Shown: in pieces, positions 26,754-34,409 of the stretch | Numbering within the stretch: the first letter of the stretch is position 1 | Layout: the number at the start of each line of letters is the position of its first letter | Assembly (NCBI RefSeq): GCF_003417065.2 | Contig: NZ_QVLT01000018.1 | Location: 19,737 to 83,736, forward strand | Reading direction: 5' to 3' | Source: Hymenobacter lapidiphilus | GTDB lineage: Bacteria > Bacteroidota > Bacteroidia > Cytophagales > Hymenobacteraceae | DNA length: 64,000 nucleotides | Position numbers and translations under genes: made by a program | Notes under the pieces: generated by a model | Database searches by the model: none | What the model was told of the DNA's origin: nothing | The model's input: the letters and a program-made list of their open reading frames with translations, nothing else

Positions 26754-27065
26754 TTACAGCGTTTTACGCGAGTTAATCTGGTCGATGAGCTGGTCGACGT
26801 CGCCCAGCAGCTGTTCGGCCTTGCTCTTGGCATCCTGAATTACGCGCTGGCCCTCGCTCTTGGCCGAGCTGGGCCCTTGGTCGGAGCGGCTCGTTACGAG
26901 GTTTTCGGTGAGGTCGGCCAGGGTTTCGCGGTACTTTTCGAGCTGGTAGCTGAGCCAGCTACGGGTTTCGCGGCCCTTTTCGGGGGCATATAACAGGCCA
27001 ACCACGGCCCCGGTGAGGGCGCCGCCGGCAAAGCAGAGAATACCAGTAGTGGTTTTGCTACTCAT
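26754..27065 (-). CDS. YtxH-domain protein
   Basis: A 103-residue protein. Its N-terminal membrane helix GILCFAGGALTGAVVGLLYAP is followed by the YtxH mark EKGRETR, and then a charged coiled-coil-like helix rich in Lys, Glu and Gln. These proteins are linked to general stress in several phyla but have no defined activity. The ATG at 27065 gives a clean family start; an upstream in-frame ATG would add 27 residues. The gene stands alone between isocitrate dehydrogenase and nusB. Confidence 0.88.
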   Translation of the reverse strand: MSSKTTTGILCFAGGALTGAVVGLLYAPEKGRETRSWLSYQLEKYRETLADLTENLVTSRSDQGPSSAKSEGQRVIQDAKSKAEQLLGDVDQLIDQINSRKTL

Positions 27066-27143
27066 GGGAGAGGTGAGTACGGGGAGGTGGAAAGGAATAT
27101 TAGCTATAAGTACGCAGATGAGTAGGGAGTAGTTGGCATAAGA

Positions 27144-27226
27144 CACGAGTACAAAGACGCGGGAGGTGAGACAGCGATTCGCCCTAACGGAGCATCCGTC
27201 TTACTTCTCATGTCTTTGTACCCGTA
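27144..27226. terminator. Long imperfect hairpin downstream of nusB
   Basis: Arms ACGAGTACAAAGACGCGGGA and its partial complement CATGTCTTTGTACCCGT, with a loop of about 30 bases, lie directly after the nusB stop (27232) on the minus strand. Confidence 0.65.
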
Positions 27227-27231
27227 TCTGA

Positions 27232-28416
27232 CTACTGATTGTCCAGCAAACCGCGGCCCGACTTGCGGATGGCGCCGCTGGCCGTCAGGTCCTGGGCCAG
27301 CTTGTCGAGGATGCCGTTGACGAACTGCTTGCTTTTAGGCGTGCTGTAGTTCTTGCTGATCTCGATGTACTCGTTGATGGTCACCTTTACTGGGATGGCC
27401 CGGAACAGGTGCATCTCGCAGAGCGCCATTTTCAGCAGAATCTTGTCCGTCAGGGCCACGCGGTCTACGTCCCAGTTCTGCGACGAGTCGGCAATAAGCT
27501 GCTCGTACTGCGCGTCGTCGGCCAGCGTCTGCTGGTAGAGGCTCTCGGCAAACTCCTTGTCCTCGGCCCAGTTGGCCGACAGCGACATGAGCACCATATT
27601 CTCGTCGGCGGCCTCGTCGAGCATCTTCACCGTTTTGATAACCAGGTTCTTCACCACTGAGCGGTTTTCCTCCCAGTTCTGGTCGTCCTCCTCAATGTAC
27701 TCGGGCAGGGCCGTGCCCTTAAACACGAACTCCTTGTAGAGGTGCTTGAGCATTTCCTGGTCTTCGGCGTAGCTGCCGGCTGGGGCGGCCAGATAGCTCA
27801 GCAGCGCGGGGTCCTGCTTCATCTCATTGCGCCAGGCTGCCCGCAGCGCGTCCAGCTCAGGCTGGCCGTGCCACTTCTGGTTGCGCCGGATGGTCAGATC
27901 CTGCAGCTGCAGGTTCTCCATGAGCTTGATGAGGGCCTGGTTTTCCGAGAGCCGGGTGGTGTCGAGCAACGGCTCCGGAGAGGCCGTCAGCCGCCGCGAG
28001 TCGCGGCCACGCTCCTGCTGCAGTATCTGCAGCAGCACCTCCGGAATGTTGAGCAGGTGCAGATACTGGTCATGAATGCCCTCGGCCCCGCTCACCAGCT
28101 GGCCGGCATAGTACACCTTGTCCTTGGCTACGGCCTTCTGGTAGAACTTGATGGCCTCCTGCACCGCGTCGTTCACGTCGGCATCGTCGGTCGGCTCCGG
28201 GGTTTCGCCCGATTTGTGCCACTCCTTGAAGATAACCTCGCCCATCTTGCGCTGGCCTTGCAGCAGCTTGCGGTCGGGGGCTTCAGCCGCCGTCAGGTCG
28301 GGTAGGAAGGCTTCCGCAATCCGCTCAAGAGCCAAAGAATAATCGGACCCGACGGCCTGATGGTAGGCGTACAGGGCCTGCATGACCTTGATGCGGAGCG
28401 TGCGACGGTTGAGCAT
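27232..28416 (-). CDS. nusB: Transcription antitermination factor NusB, long Bacteroidota form
   Basis: NusB binds rRNA leader boxA with NusE and lets RNA polymerase pass terminators. Typical NusB is about 140 residues, but this protein has 394. It starts with NRRTLRIKVMQALYAYHQAV, which looks like the first NusB helix, contains a large inserted or extended helical middle, and ends with the conserved C-terminal part: NWDVDRVALTDKILLKMALCEM, then IPVKVTINEYIEISKNYSTPKSKQFVNGIL. The long form is common in this phylum. The start at 28416 is natural, since the Arg/Lys-rich beginning is conserved. It is separated from leucine dehydrogenase by a hairpin. Confidence 0.93.
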   Translation of the reverse strand: MLNRRTLRIKVMQALYAYHQAVGSDYSLALERIAEAFLPDLTAAEAPDRKLLQGQRKMGEVIFKEWHKSGETPEPTDDADVNDAVQEAIKFYQKAVAKDKVYYAGQLVSGAEGIHDQYLHLLNIPEVLLQILQQERGRDSRRLTASPEPLLDTTRLSENQALIKLMENLQLQDLTIRRNQKWHGQPELDALRAAWRNEMKQDPALLSYLAAPAGSYAEDQEMLKHLYKEFVFKGTALPEYIEEDDQNWEENRSVVKNLVIKTVKMLDEAADENMVLMSLSANWAEDKEFAESLYQQTLADDAQYEQLIADSSQNWDVDRVALTDKILLKMALCEMHLFRAIPVKVTINEYIEISKNYSTPKSKQFVNGILDKLAQDLTASGAIRKSGRGLLDNQ

Positions 28417-28431
28417 TGGGTAGAATTGGTT

Positions 28432-28508
28432 TAGAGCTTGGTAATCTGTGCATAGTGCTTAGGCTGTTCTATTGAGTCCTAAGCACTATGCACAAATCAC
28501 TAAGCTCT
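28432..28508. terminator. Long hairpin between leucine dehydrogenase and nusB
   Basis: TAGAGCTTGGTAATCTGTGC... pairs with its complement ending CACTAAGCTCTA, including a perfect CATAGTGCTTAG/CTAAGCACTATG stretch. It overlaps the end of the upstream gene's 3' flank and lies just ahead of nusB. Confidence 0.75.
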
Positions 28509-28513
28509 AAAAA

Positions 28514-29605
28514 TTAATAAGTGGATTTTACCTTGCCGATGGCGGCGATGCGCTCTTCGGCCTGGCGGGTGGCGGCGGCCTGTGGGTGGCTGCCTTCCTG
28601 CTCGGCCTTGGCCAGCACCTGCGTGGTGATGTCGTAAATTTTCTCGGTCTGGATGAGGGCTGCCTCGCGGTTGCCGCCCACTACTTCCGAGTACACGTTG
28701 ATGAGACCGCCGGCGTTGATGAGGAAGTCGGGGGCGTACACGATGCCGCGCTTCACCAGCTCGGGACCGTGGATGTTCTCATCGGCCAGCTGGTTGTTGG
28801 CGCAGCCGGCCACTACCTGGCACTTCAGGCGCGGAATGGTATCGGAGTTGAGCGTAGCACCCAGCGCGCAGGGCGAGTAGATGTCCACGTCCTGGTCGTA
28901 GATGTCGTTGAGGCCGACCATCTGGGCACCGAAGCGGTTGGCCGCGTCGAGGGCCCGGTCTTCATAATAGTCGCTCACGATGAGCTGAGCGCCTTCTTTC
29001 TGCAGATATTCCAGCAGGTAGGTGCCCACATGGCCCATGCCCTGCACGGCAATGCGCTTGCCGGCCAGCGAGTCGGAGCCGAAAGCGCGCTTGGCGGCGG
29101 CTTTCATACCCATGTAGGTACCGTACGCCGTTACGGGCGAAGGGTCGCCGCTGCCGCCCATGCTCTCGGGCAGGCCCGAAACGTGCTTGGTTTCCATCCG
29201 GATGAACTCCATGTCGCGGGTGGTCATGTTCACATCTTCGGCCGTAATGTACTTACCGTTGAGGTTCTGCACGAAGCGGCCGAATTTGCGCAGCAGCGCC
29301 TCGGTTTTCATGGTGGCGGCGTCGCCGATGATGACGGCCTTGCCACCGCCCAGGTTCAGGCCCGAAATGGCTGCCTTGTAGGTCATGCCGCGGCTTAGGC
29401 GCAGCACGTCGTTCAGGGCTTCGGCGTCGGAGGCGTAGTGCCACATGCGGGTACCGCCCAGCGCAGGGCCGAGTACGGTGTTATGAATGCCGATGATGGC
29501 CTTCAGGCCGGTTTCGTGGTCGTGGCAGTACACTACCTGCTCGTGCTGGAACTCGGCAATCTGTCCGAAAATGGAGGCCTCGGTTACTACTTGCGTTTCA
29601 ACCAT
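28514..29605 (-). CDS. Leucine dehydrogenase-type Glu/Leu/Phe/Val dehydrogenase
   Basis: A 363-residue enzyme that oxidatively deaminates branched-chain amino acids with NAD. The visible features are GPALGGTRMWHY, the catalytic Lys in GLNLGGGKAVIIGD, ITAEDVNMTTRDM, the Rossmann motif VQGMGHVGTYLLEYL, and CALGATLNSDTI. Length and motifs fit leucine dehydrogenase better than glutamate dehydrogenase. It has a long leader, as the nearest promoter-like box (29788-29795) is about 180 bases upstream. Convergent with nothing; divergent from the ABC exporter gene. Confidence 0.93.
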   Translation of the reverse strand: MVETQVVTEASIFGQIAEFQHEQVVYCHDHETGLKAIIGIHNTVLGPALGGTRMWHYASDAEALNDVLRLSRGMTYKAAISGLNLGGGKAVIIGDAATMKTEALLRKFGRFVQNLNGKYITAEDVNMTTRDMEFIRMETKHVSGLPESMGGSGDPSPVTAYGTYMGMKAAAKRAFGSDSLAGKRIAVQGMGHVGTYLLEYLQKEGAQLIVSDYYEDRALDAANRFGAQMVGLNDIYDQDVDIYSPCALGATLNSDTIPRLKCQVVAGCANNQLADENIHGPELVKRGIVYAPDFLINAGGLINVYSEVVGGNREAALIQTEKIYDITTQVLAKAEQEGSHPQAAATRQAEERIAAIGKVKSTY

Positions 29606-29787
29606 AACGTGGGGGAGATGGAAAATGGGTGGGTGGGAAGGGGAGGATTGGCGTACCTTCGCGGTGGTTGCGGCCCGCTGCCAACGCCCGGCAGTCGTTA
29701 AACGATTGGTAACGCCTTGTGGCTGTTTTCCCTTCGCTCAATGAACGCCCCGCGCGGCTCCGGCCCGATGCCCCCGCAATTCGGGTG

Positions 29788-29795
29788 CAAAAGTA
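29788..29795 (-). promoter_or_regulatory. Possible -7 promoter box for leucine dehydrogenase
   Basis: TACTTTTG on the minus strand matches TAnnTTTG. It would give a leader of about 180 bases, which is long, and no clear -33 box is present. Confidence 0.35.
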
Positions 29796-29837
29796 CGCCG
29801 ATTTGCGGGAGTTTAGAAGTTAGAAATTACGGTACGG

Positions 29838-29926
29838 GTAGAGGCGCACTATTTTGCGTATCGTCGTTGCGGATGTTGCTCGTACTATATAGGTCGTGCA
29901 ACGGACGCAAAATAGGGCATCTCTAC
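29838..29926. repeat. Palindromic repeat, GTAGAG...TTTTGCGT type
   Basis: The left arm GTAGAGGCGCACTATTTTGCGT pairs with the right arm whose complement reads GTAGAGATGCCCTATTTTGC; the inner part includes GTCGTTGC/GCAACGGAC. It lies between divergent genes, so it is not a terminator. The ATTTTGCGT core is reminiscent of small mobile palindromes (MITE-like), but only this copy is in the window. Confidence 0.65.
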
Positions 29927-30008
29927 GCCGGTCAGATAACCCAATGAAACCCTTTCCGCGTTTTCTGGCTTTCTAACTTCCTGTTGCCAAACTTTTCAAT
30001 TCCGCCTA

Positions 30009-31793
30009 GTGCCCGCACTCTCCGCAACCAACAAATACCTGCTGCGCTACAAATGGCACTTCCTTGGGGGCGTGCTGTTTGTGGGCCTGAGCACGCTGCT
30101 GGCCATCTTCCCGGCCCAGATTGTGCGCTACGCCTTCGATCTGGTAGGCGAGGGCATAGACCTCTACCACCTCTACGGCGGTACCCGCGCTCAAACGCAG
30201 GTCTACGAGCTGTTCGGGCGCAACGTGCTGCTCTACGCACTGCTGATTCTGGCCATGGCGCTACTACGGGGCATCTTCCTGTTTTTCATGCGCCAGACAC
30301 TCATCGTGATGAGCCGGCTGGTGGAAAACGACCAGAAGAACGAAATTTATCAGCATTACCAGAGCCTGCCACTGAGCTTCTACCGCCGCCACAGCACCGG
30401 CGACCTGATGTCGCGCATTTCGGAAGATGTGGGCCGGGTGCGTATGTATATCGGGCCGGCCATCATGTATTTTATGCAGCTCGTGCTGCTGTTCGTGCTC
30501 ATCGTGCCGCTCATGCTCATGGTGAACGTGAAGCTGACGCTTTACACGTTGCTGCCGCTGCCGGTACTCAGCGTGAGCATTTTCTACGTCAATAACATCA
30601 TCCAGCGCAAATCCGACGAAATTCAACGCTCGCTCTCGGGCATGACGACTTTCGTGCAGGAGGCCTTTTCGGGTATCCGGGTCATCAAGTCGTTCGTGCG
30701 CGAGCAGGACTCGCACCGGCAGTTCACGGCGGCTTCCAACGAGTACAAGGAAAAGTCGCTGAGCCTGAATTTCGTCAACTCGCTATTTTTCCCCCTGATT
30801 CTGTTTCTGGTGGGCCTGAGCACGATTATTACTGTGTGGGTAGGCGGCCAGGAAGTGATTCGGGGCACGATTACCACCGGCAGCATTGCCGAGTTTCTGA
30901 TTTACGTGAACCTGCTCACCTGGCCCGTTACGGCTCTGGGCTGGACTTCCTCGCTCGTGCAGCGCGCCGAGGCTTCGCAGGCCCGCATCAACGAGTTTCT
31001 GGACCAGAAAACGGATATCGTCTCGCGCCAGAACATTGAGCTGGACATCAAGGGCGACATTGCTTTCGAGCACGTTTCCTTCACCTACCCCGACACCGGC
31101 ATCCAGGCTTTGCGCGACGTGTCGTTCCGCATCCGGCCGGGCCAGACGCTAGCCGTTATCGGCAACACCGGCTCGGGCAAAAGCACCGTGGCGGCCCTGC
31201 TCTCGCGCCTTTATGACGTCACCGAGGGGAGCATCAGCGTCGATAACGTGGATGTGCGCGACCTGGCCCTCACCTCGCTGCGCAGCCAGATTGGCTACGT
31301 ACCCCAGGACGTGTTTCTGTTTTCCGATTCCATTCGCAATAACATCAACTTCGGTCTCGATGAGCCCGACGAGGCCCGGATGCTGCAAGCCGCCCGCGAC
31401 GCGAACGTGTACAACAACATCATCGACTTCCCGCAGGGCTTCGATACCAAGCTCGGCGAGCGGGGCATTACGCTTTCGGGCGGGCAGAAGCAGCGCGTCA
31501 GCATTGCCCGGGCCCTGGTGAAGGAACCCAAAATCCTGATTCTGGACGACGCCCTCTCGGCCGTGGATACCGACACCGAAAACGCCATTCTGGGGGCGTT
31601 GCAGCGCATCATGCACAACCGCACCAGCCTCATCATCAGCCACCGTGTGAGCTCGGTAAAGCTGGCCGACGAAATCCTGGTGCTCGACGACGGCCAGATT
31701 GTGCAGCACGGCACCCACGAAGTCCTCATGCGCGACGAGCAGGGCCTCTACCGCGCCCTCTACGAGCGGCAGCTCCAGAGCGAAGAAGCGTAG
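30009..31793 (+). CDS. ABC exporter half-transporter with non-canonical Walker B (Asp-Asp)
   Basis: A 594-residue type IV ABC exporter half: six-helix membrane domain (residues about 1-320) and ATPase domain. Walker A is GNTGSGKS (385-392), the signature LSGGQKQR begins at residue 489, and Walker B is ILILDD with Asp513-Asp514, so the usual catalytic Glu is replaced by Asp. The H-loop His is present in ISHRVSS. Degenerate Walker B of this type marks one subunit of heterodimeric exporters such as BmrC/TM287. The likely partner is at 34410, which has the opposite pattern. The start is GTG at 30009. Substrate unknown. Confidence 0.93.
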   Translation: MPALSATNKYLLRYKWHFLGGVLFVGLSTLLAIFPAQIVRYAFDLVGEGIDLYHLYGGTRAQTQVYELFGRNVLLYALLILAMALLRGIFLFFMRQTLIVMSRLVENDQKNEIYQHYQSLPLSFYRRHSTGDLMSRISEDVGRVRMYIGPAIMYFMQLVLLFVLIVPLMLMVNVKLTLYTLLPLPVLSVSIFYVNNIIQRKSDEIQRSLSGMTTFVQEAFSGIRVIKSFVREQDSHRQFTAASNEYKEKSLSLNFVNSLFFPLILFLVGLSTIITVWVGGQEVIRGTITTGSIAEFLIYVNLLTWPVTALGWTSSLVQRAEASQARINEFLDQKTDIVSRQNIELDIKGDIAFEHVSFTYPDTGIQALRDVSFRIRPGQTLAVIGNTGSGKSTVAALLSRLYDVTEGSISVDNVDVRDLALTSLRSQIGYVPQDVFLFSDSIRNNINFGLDEPDEARMLQAARDANVYNNIIDFPQGFDTKLGERGITLSGGQKQRVSIARALVKEPKILILDDALSAVDTDTENAILGALQRIMHNRTSLIISHRVSSVKLADEILVLDDGQIVQHGTHEVLMRDEQGLYRALYERQLQSEEA

Positions 31794-31803
31794 GGGGTAA
31801 AGA

Positions 31804-31900
31804 GTAAGTCAAAGAGAAAAGGTCAAAAGTAAAAGCCGTTGAATATTGGCGCTTGGCCCATTCAACGGCTTTTACTTTTGACCTATTCTCTTTGACTTAC
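31804..31900. terminator. 41-bp near-perfect inverted repeat (convergent terminator)
   Basis: Arms of 41 bases (left starting GTAAGTCAAAGAGAAAAGGT) match with one mismatch around a loop of about 15 bases. It sits between the convergent ABC gene and the T9SS-tail gene, and may end both transcripts. It is much longer than an ordinary terminator. Confidence 0.85.
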
Positions 31901-31905
31901 AGAAG

Positions 31906-32301
31906 CTACTGCCCCAGAATCACGCGCTTCATGCCACGCCGCTCGCCGGCCACGCACTTCACGATGTAGGCGCCGCGGGGCAGGTTGGCCACGCTGAGCA
32001 CCACCGCCGACTCGCCGGCCAGCAGCACGTCGCGGGTGATGACGGGGCGGCCATCGATACCGTTGACCTCGATGCGGGTAGGGCCGGTGGCGTCGGTGCG
32101 CACGGTCAGGGCGTTGGTAACGGGGTTGAGGTCGAGCCGCAACTTCAGGGCCTCGTTATGAGCCGCCGGCGTCTCCATCTTGTTGGTAATCAGGGCCGGG
32201 GGAGCCGCGGCTACGGTGGTAGCGGCCGGGGCCTGGGCCCGCGCTACGGAGCCAACCGCCAGCAACGCCAGCAGGCAAACCAGGAAAGTAAAGGTTTTCA
32301 T
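31906..32301 (-). CDS. Small secreted protein that is mostly a T9SS-type C-terminal domain
   Basis: A 131-residue protein with a signal peptide (residues 1-22, AQA). Its last about 75 residues read like a Por secretion system (type IX) C-terminal sorting domain: LDLNPVTNALTVRTDA, IEVNGIDGRPVITRDV, SVANLPRGAYIVKCVAGERRGMKRVILGQ, with the usual beta-strand pattern and G-x-Y-I-V near the end. In most such proteins this domain follows a large cargo. Here only a short Ala/Thr linker precedes it. Either the protein is a stand-alone surface peptide or the cargo part has been lost. No PorU/PorV genes are nearby. Confidence 0.75.
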   Translation of the reverse strand: MKTFTFLVCLLALLAVGSVARAQAPAATTVAAAPPALITNKMETPAAHNEALKLRLDLNPVTNALTVRTDATGPTRIEVNGIDGRPVITRDVLLAGESAVVLSVANLPRGAYIVKCVAGERRGMKRVILGQ

Positions 32302-32535
32302 AGACGTGCTGAAAAACGAGGTTCAATGCGGGCAGGGAAGATACGATGAACACCCCTGCTACCGGTTTTGCCGGCCTAAAAGTAAGCCGCCAATGCTGGA
32401 CAAGAAGCGCGCCAAACCAACTTTATTTGGCGGCCGTTGCTTTCGCAGTAGGAGACAATCAACACGCAAACAGTTGCATAAAGGGTTTCACTGGCAACAG
32501 GCCCCGCTCAGGCGCAAGAAAAACCGCGGGTTTGC
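32302..32535. other. Intergenic region before the tRNA-Pro genes
   Basis: About 230 bases without a recognisable gene; the minus-strand T9SS-tail gene starts at 32301 and the tRNA-Pro promoter begins at 32536. Nothing further seen. Confidence 0.5.
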
Positions 32536-32567
32536 TTGCATCATAGCCACCGGTAGCCTTACCTTTG
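32536..32567 (+). promoter_or_regulatory. Promoter of the tRNA-Pro pair
   Basis: TTG at 32536-32538 (within CTTGC) and TACCTTTG at 32560-32567 give the Bacteroidota -33/-7 pair with 21 bases between; the first tRNA starts 13 bases further on. This is the best promoter in the window. Confidence 0.7.
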
Positions 32568-32580
32568 CCTCATCATTCAT

Positions 32581-32654
32581 CGGGGTGTAGCGTAGCCTGG
32601 TATCGCGCCAGCATGGGGTGCTGGAGGTCGTAGGTTCGAATCCTGCCACTCCGA
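32581..32654 (+). tRNA. tRNA-Pro(GGG)
   Basis: The acceptor CGGGGTG pairs with CACTCCG (one G-U). The anticodon stem CCAGC/GCTGG carries loop ATGGGGT, so the anticodon is GGG. T arm GGTTCGAATCC. CCA is not encoded. Confidence 0.95.
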
Positions 32655-32673
32655 CGACGAATGTTTTTCGATT

Positions 32674-32707
32674 AAGCCTCCGGGAACCCCACCCGGAGGC
32701 TTTTTTT
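32674..32707 (+). terminator. Terminator between the two tRNA-Pro genes
   Basis: AAGCCTCCGGG pairs with CCCGGAGGCTT over a 7-base loop followed by a T-tract; the next tRNA starts directly after it. Confidence 0.8.
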
Positions 32708-32780
32708 CGGGGTGTAGCGTAGCCCGGTATCGCGCTGCTTTGGGAGCAGGAGGCCGCAGGTTCGAATCCTGCCACCCCGA
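32708..32780 (+). tRNA. tRNA-Pro(TGG)
   Basis: The acceptor CGGGGTG pairs with CACCCCG. Anticodon loop TTTGGGA gives anticodon TGG. T arm GGTTCGAATCC. CCA not encoded. The anticodon stem has a G-G at its outer position, so folding should be checked. Confidence 0.93.
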
Positions 32781-32799
32781 CTTCACCGTACTCTCTCTC

Positions 32800-32835
32800 A
32801 AACTGCCCGCTGGACTTTGGTCCGGCGGGCAGTTT
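32800..32835 (+). terminator. Terminator after tRNA-Pro(TGG)
   Basis: AAACTGCCCGC pairs with GCGGGCAGTTT; the loop is about 14 bases. Lacks a long T-tract. Confidence 0.6.
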
Positions 32836-32985
32836 GGCGTTTAAGGCAATTGGATGTCGGTGGGAGTTGAGCCATAGAAAATAGATAGAGTTATACCGAT
32901 ACTAAAGAATATAAAGCGGCCGTTGAATCGTCGTCCGATCATCAGTAAACGCTCAATTTCGCCTATTTTTTATCTTTCCTCTACT

Positions 32986-33660
32986 ATGAAAAAGGCCCTC
33001 CTCGGCGCGTTTCTCCTAAGCGCCGGTGCCCTATCGGCCCAGGCTCAGATTTCGGCTGGTACCAAGCTACTTACCGGCTCTATTGGCTATAGCCAGCAGA
33101 AGCAGGAAACAAGCTCTCCGATTATTAGGGGCCAACGCCTAGACGTGAAATACAAGCAATTCAATTTTAATCCGAGCGGCGGCTATTTTGTGGCTGATAA
33201 TCTAGCCCTAGGCATAACAGGCGGGCTATATCTGGCTGCTTCCCAAAACTATAACTACGCTTTATCCCTTGGGCAGGTCCAGAAGGAAGAGAGGAAAACC
33301 AGAGCATTAAGCGGCGGAATCTTCGGTCGTTATTATAAATTTTTGGGGGATAAATTCGCTTTATACGGCCAGCTAGGCGGCGGCTATCAGAACGTTTATA
33401 ATTCCAACAGCCCAGATGTCGCGGCACCTTATCCAATCACGAGTCGGCAATGGGGTTTATATGCTAATCTGTTGCCGGGCATCGTATTTTTCCCCGTTGA
33501 TAAGCTGGGGTTGGAACTCGCTCTTCGCGGAGTAAGATACGGCCACGTGAAGACGGCATATGGCCAAAATGGGCTCCGTACGACTGATAGTAGTTTCAAT
33601 TTCGGCTTCGGCCTCAACGACCTGAACCTAGGCATCTCGCTCTACCTTGGCCGCAACTAA
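32986..33660 (+). CDS. Outer membrane beta-barrel protein
   Basis: A 224-residue exported protein with a signal peptide (MKKALLGAFLLSAGALSAQA). Its alternating strands end in ...NLGISLYLGRN, and motifs such as GGYFVADNLALGITGGLY fit an 8-strand barrel of the outer-membrane protein beta-barrel type common in Bacteroidota. The codon choice is visibly AT-richer than the neighbouring genes (frequent TTT, TTA, TAT, AAT), and the 200 bases before it are also AT-rich. This could reflect recent acquisition next to tRNA genes. The role cannot be named. Confidence 0.8.
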   Translation: MKKALLGAFLLSAGALSAQAQISAGTKLLTGSIGYSQQKQETSSPIIRGQRLDVKYKQFNFNPSGGYFVADNLALGITGGLYLAASQNYNYALSLGQVQKEERKTRALSGGIFGRYYKFLGDKFALYGQLGGGYQNVYNSNSPDVAAPYPITSRQWGLYANLLPGIVFFPVDKLGLELALRGVRYGHVKTAYGQNGLRTTDSSFNFGFGLNDLNLGISLYLGRN

Positions 33661-33681
33661 ATCCACAAAATTACCCGTGCC

Positions 33682-33716
33682 AAACGGCCCTCCCGAAAGC
33701 TTCGGGAGGGCGTTTG
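33682..33716 (+). terminator. Terminator after the beta-barrel gene
   Basis: CAAACGGCCCTCCCGAA is nearly complementary to TTCGGGAGGGCGTTTG around a 3-base loop. It serves the convergent pair with the gene at 33738. Confidence 0.8.
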
Positions 33717-33737
33717 ACGTTTAGGAACTACAAAAAT

Positions 33738-34262
33738 CTACTTCACCACTGCAAAAACTTCCGATTCGCCCTGGTCGGGGAAGTGCTCCAAGTAGAGGTG
33801 GGAAAGTGTCAGCTTCTGCGCTTCTGCGGCGGCCTTGATGCCAGAGTAGAGCTTGTCGGGAGCCACGAGGTAGCTGGCCTGAATGCGGGCGTGCAGCAAA
33901 CGCTGGCCAGCCGCGAACGTGCGGTAGGAGTAGCCGGCCGGCAGCGTTTGGCTGGTGGTATCGGCCACGAGTACGCCCACGAACACGCGGGCCGAGTCGC
34001 GGGTGCTTTCGGGGCTGTTGTAGAAGATGTTGCCAAAGTCGCCGCGCAGCTTGCCCGATTTGCGCACGTTGTAAGCCTCCCGGGTCAGGTCGCCAAACGC
34101 CTCGTCGTTGGCCGGGCCAGCGTAGTAGCGGCCGGCCACAAAGTAGGGCTGGGTGGTGGTTTCGAGCGTAACGGTAGCGGCCTTGAAGCCGCCCATCTGC
34201 CAGTACACCGCCGAGAAACCAACAATCAGCAGCAAAGAGAGGCCAAGGAGAATACGATTCAT
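33738..34262 (-). CDS. Membrane-anchored GyrI-like effector-binding protein
   Basis: A 174-residue protein with a signal-anchor helix (residues about 3-20) and one GyrI/AraC-effector-binding-like domain. The fold pattern shows VAGRYYAG, then GNIFYNSPESTRDSARVFVGVLV and RTFAAGQRLLHARIQASYLV, then EHFPDQGESEVFAVVK. These domains bind small hydrophobic or cationic molecules. Here it is held at the membrane without a DNA-binding part. Function unknown. Confidence 0.75.
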   Translation of the reverse strand: MNRILLGLSLLLIVGFSAVYWQMGGFKAATVTLETTTQPYFVAGRYYAGPANDEAFGDLTREAYNVRKSGKLRGDFGNIFYNSPESTRDSARVFVGVLVADTTSQTLPAGYSYRTFAAGQRLLHARIQASYLVAPDKLYSGIKAAAEAQKLTLSHLYLEHFPDQGESEVFAVVK

Positions 34263-34296
34263 GGAATAAATAAGAGAGAAAAAACTGTCAAAAAGG

Positions 34297-34393
34297 ACGT
34301 CATGCAGAGCGCAGCGAAGCGTCTCGCGTGCTGGCGTTGAATCACTGTAGCACCGTCAGCACGCGAGATGCTTCGCTGCGCTCTGCATGACGT
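34297..34393. repeat. Palindromic intergenic repeat, GTCATGCAGAGCGCAG variant
   Basis: Left arm ACGTCATGCAGAGCGCAGCG continues to TCTCGCGTGCT. The right arm is its near-perfect complement and ends GCATGACGT. Both genes beside it are on the minus strand. Confidence 0.85.
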
Positions 34394-34409
34394 TCTGGTA
34401 GGCTCAAAA

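Larger units (their letters stand above)
29606..30008. other. Divergent intergenic region, leucine dehydrogenase / ABC exporter
   Basis: A 403-base region without a supported gene. It holds a minus-strand promoter-like box (29788-29795) and a long palindrome (29838-29926). Nothing else was recognised, and no good promoter box for the ABC gene was found. Confidence 0.6.
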
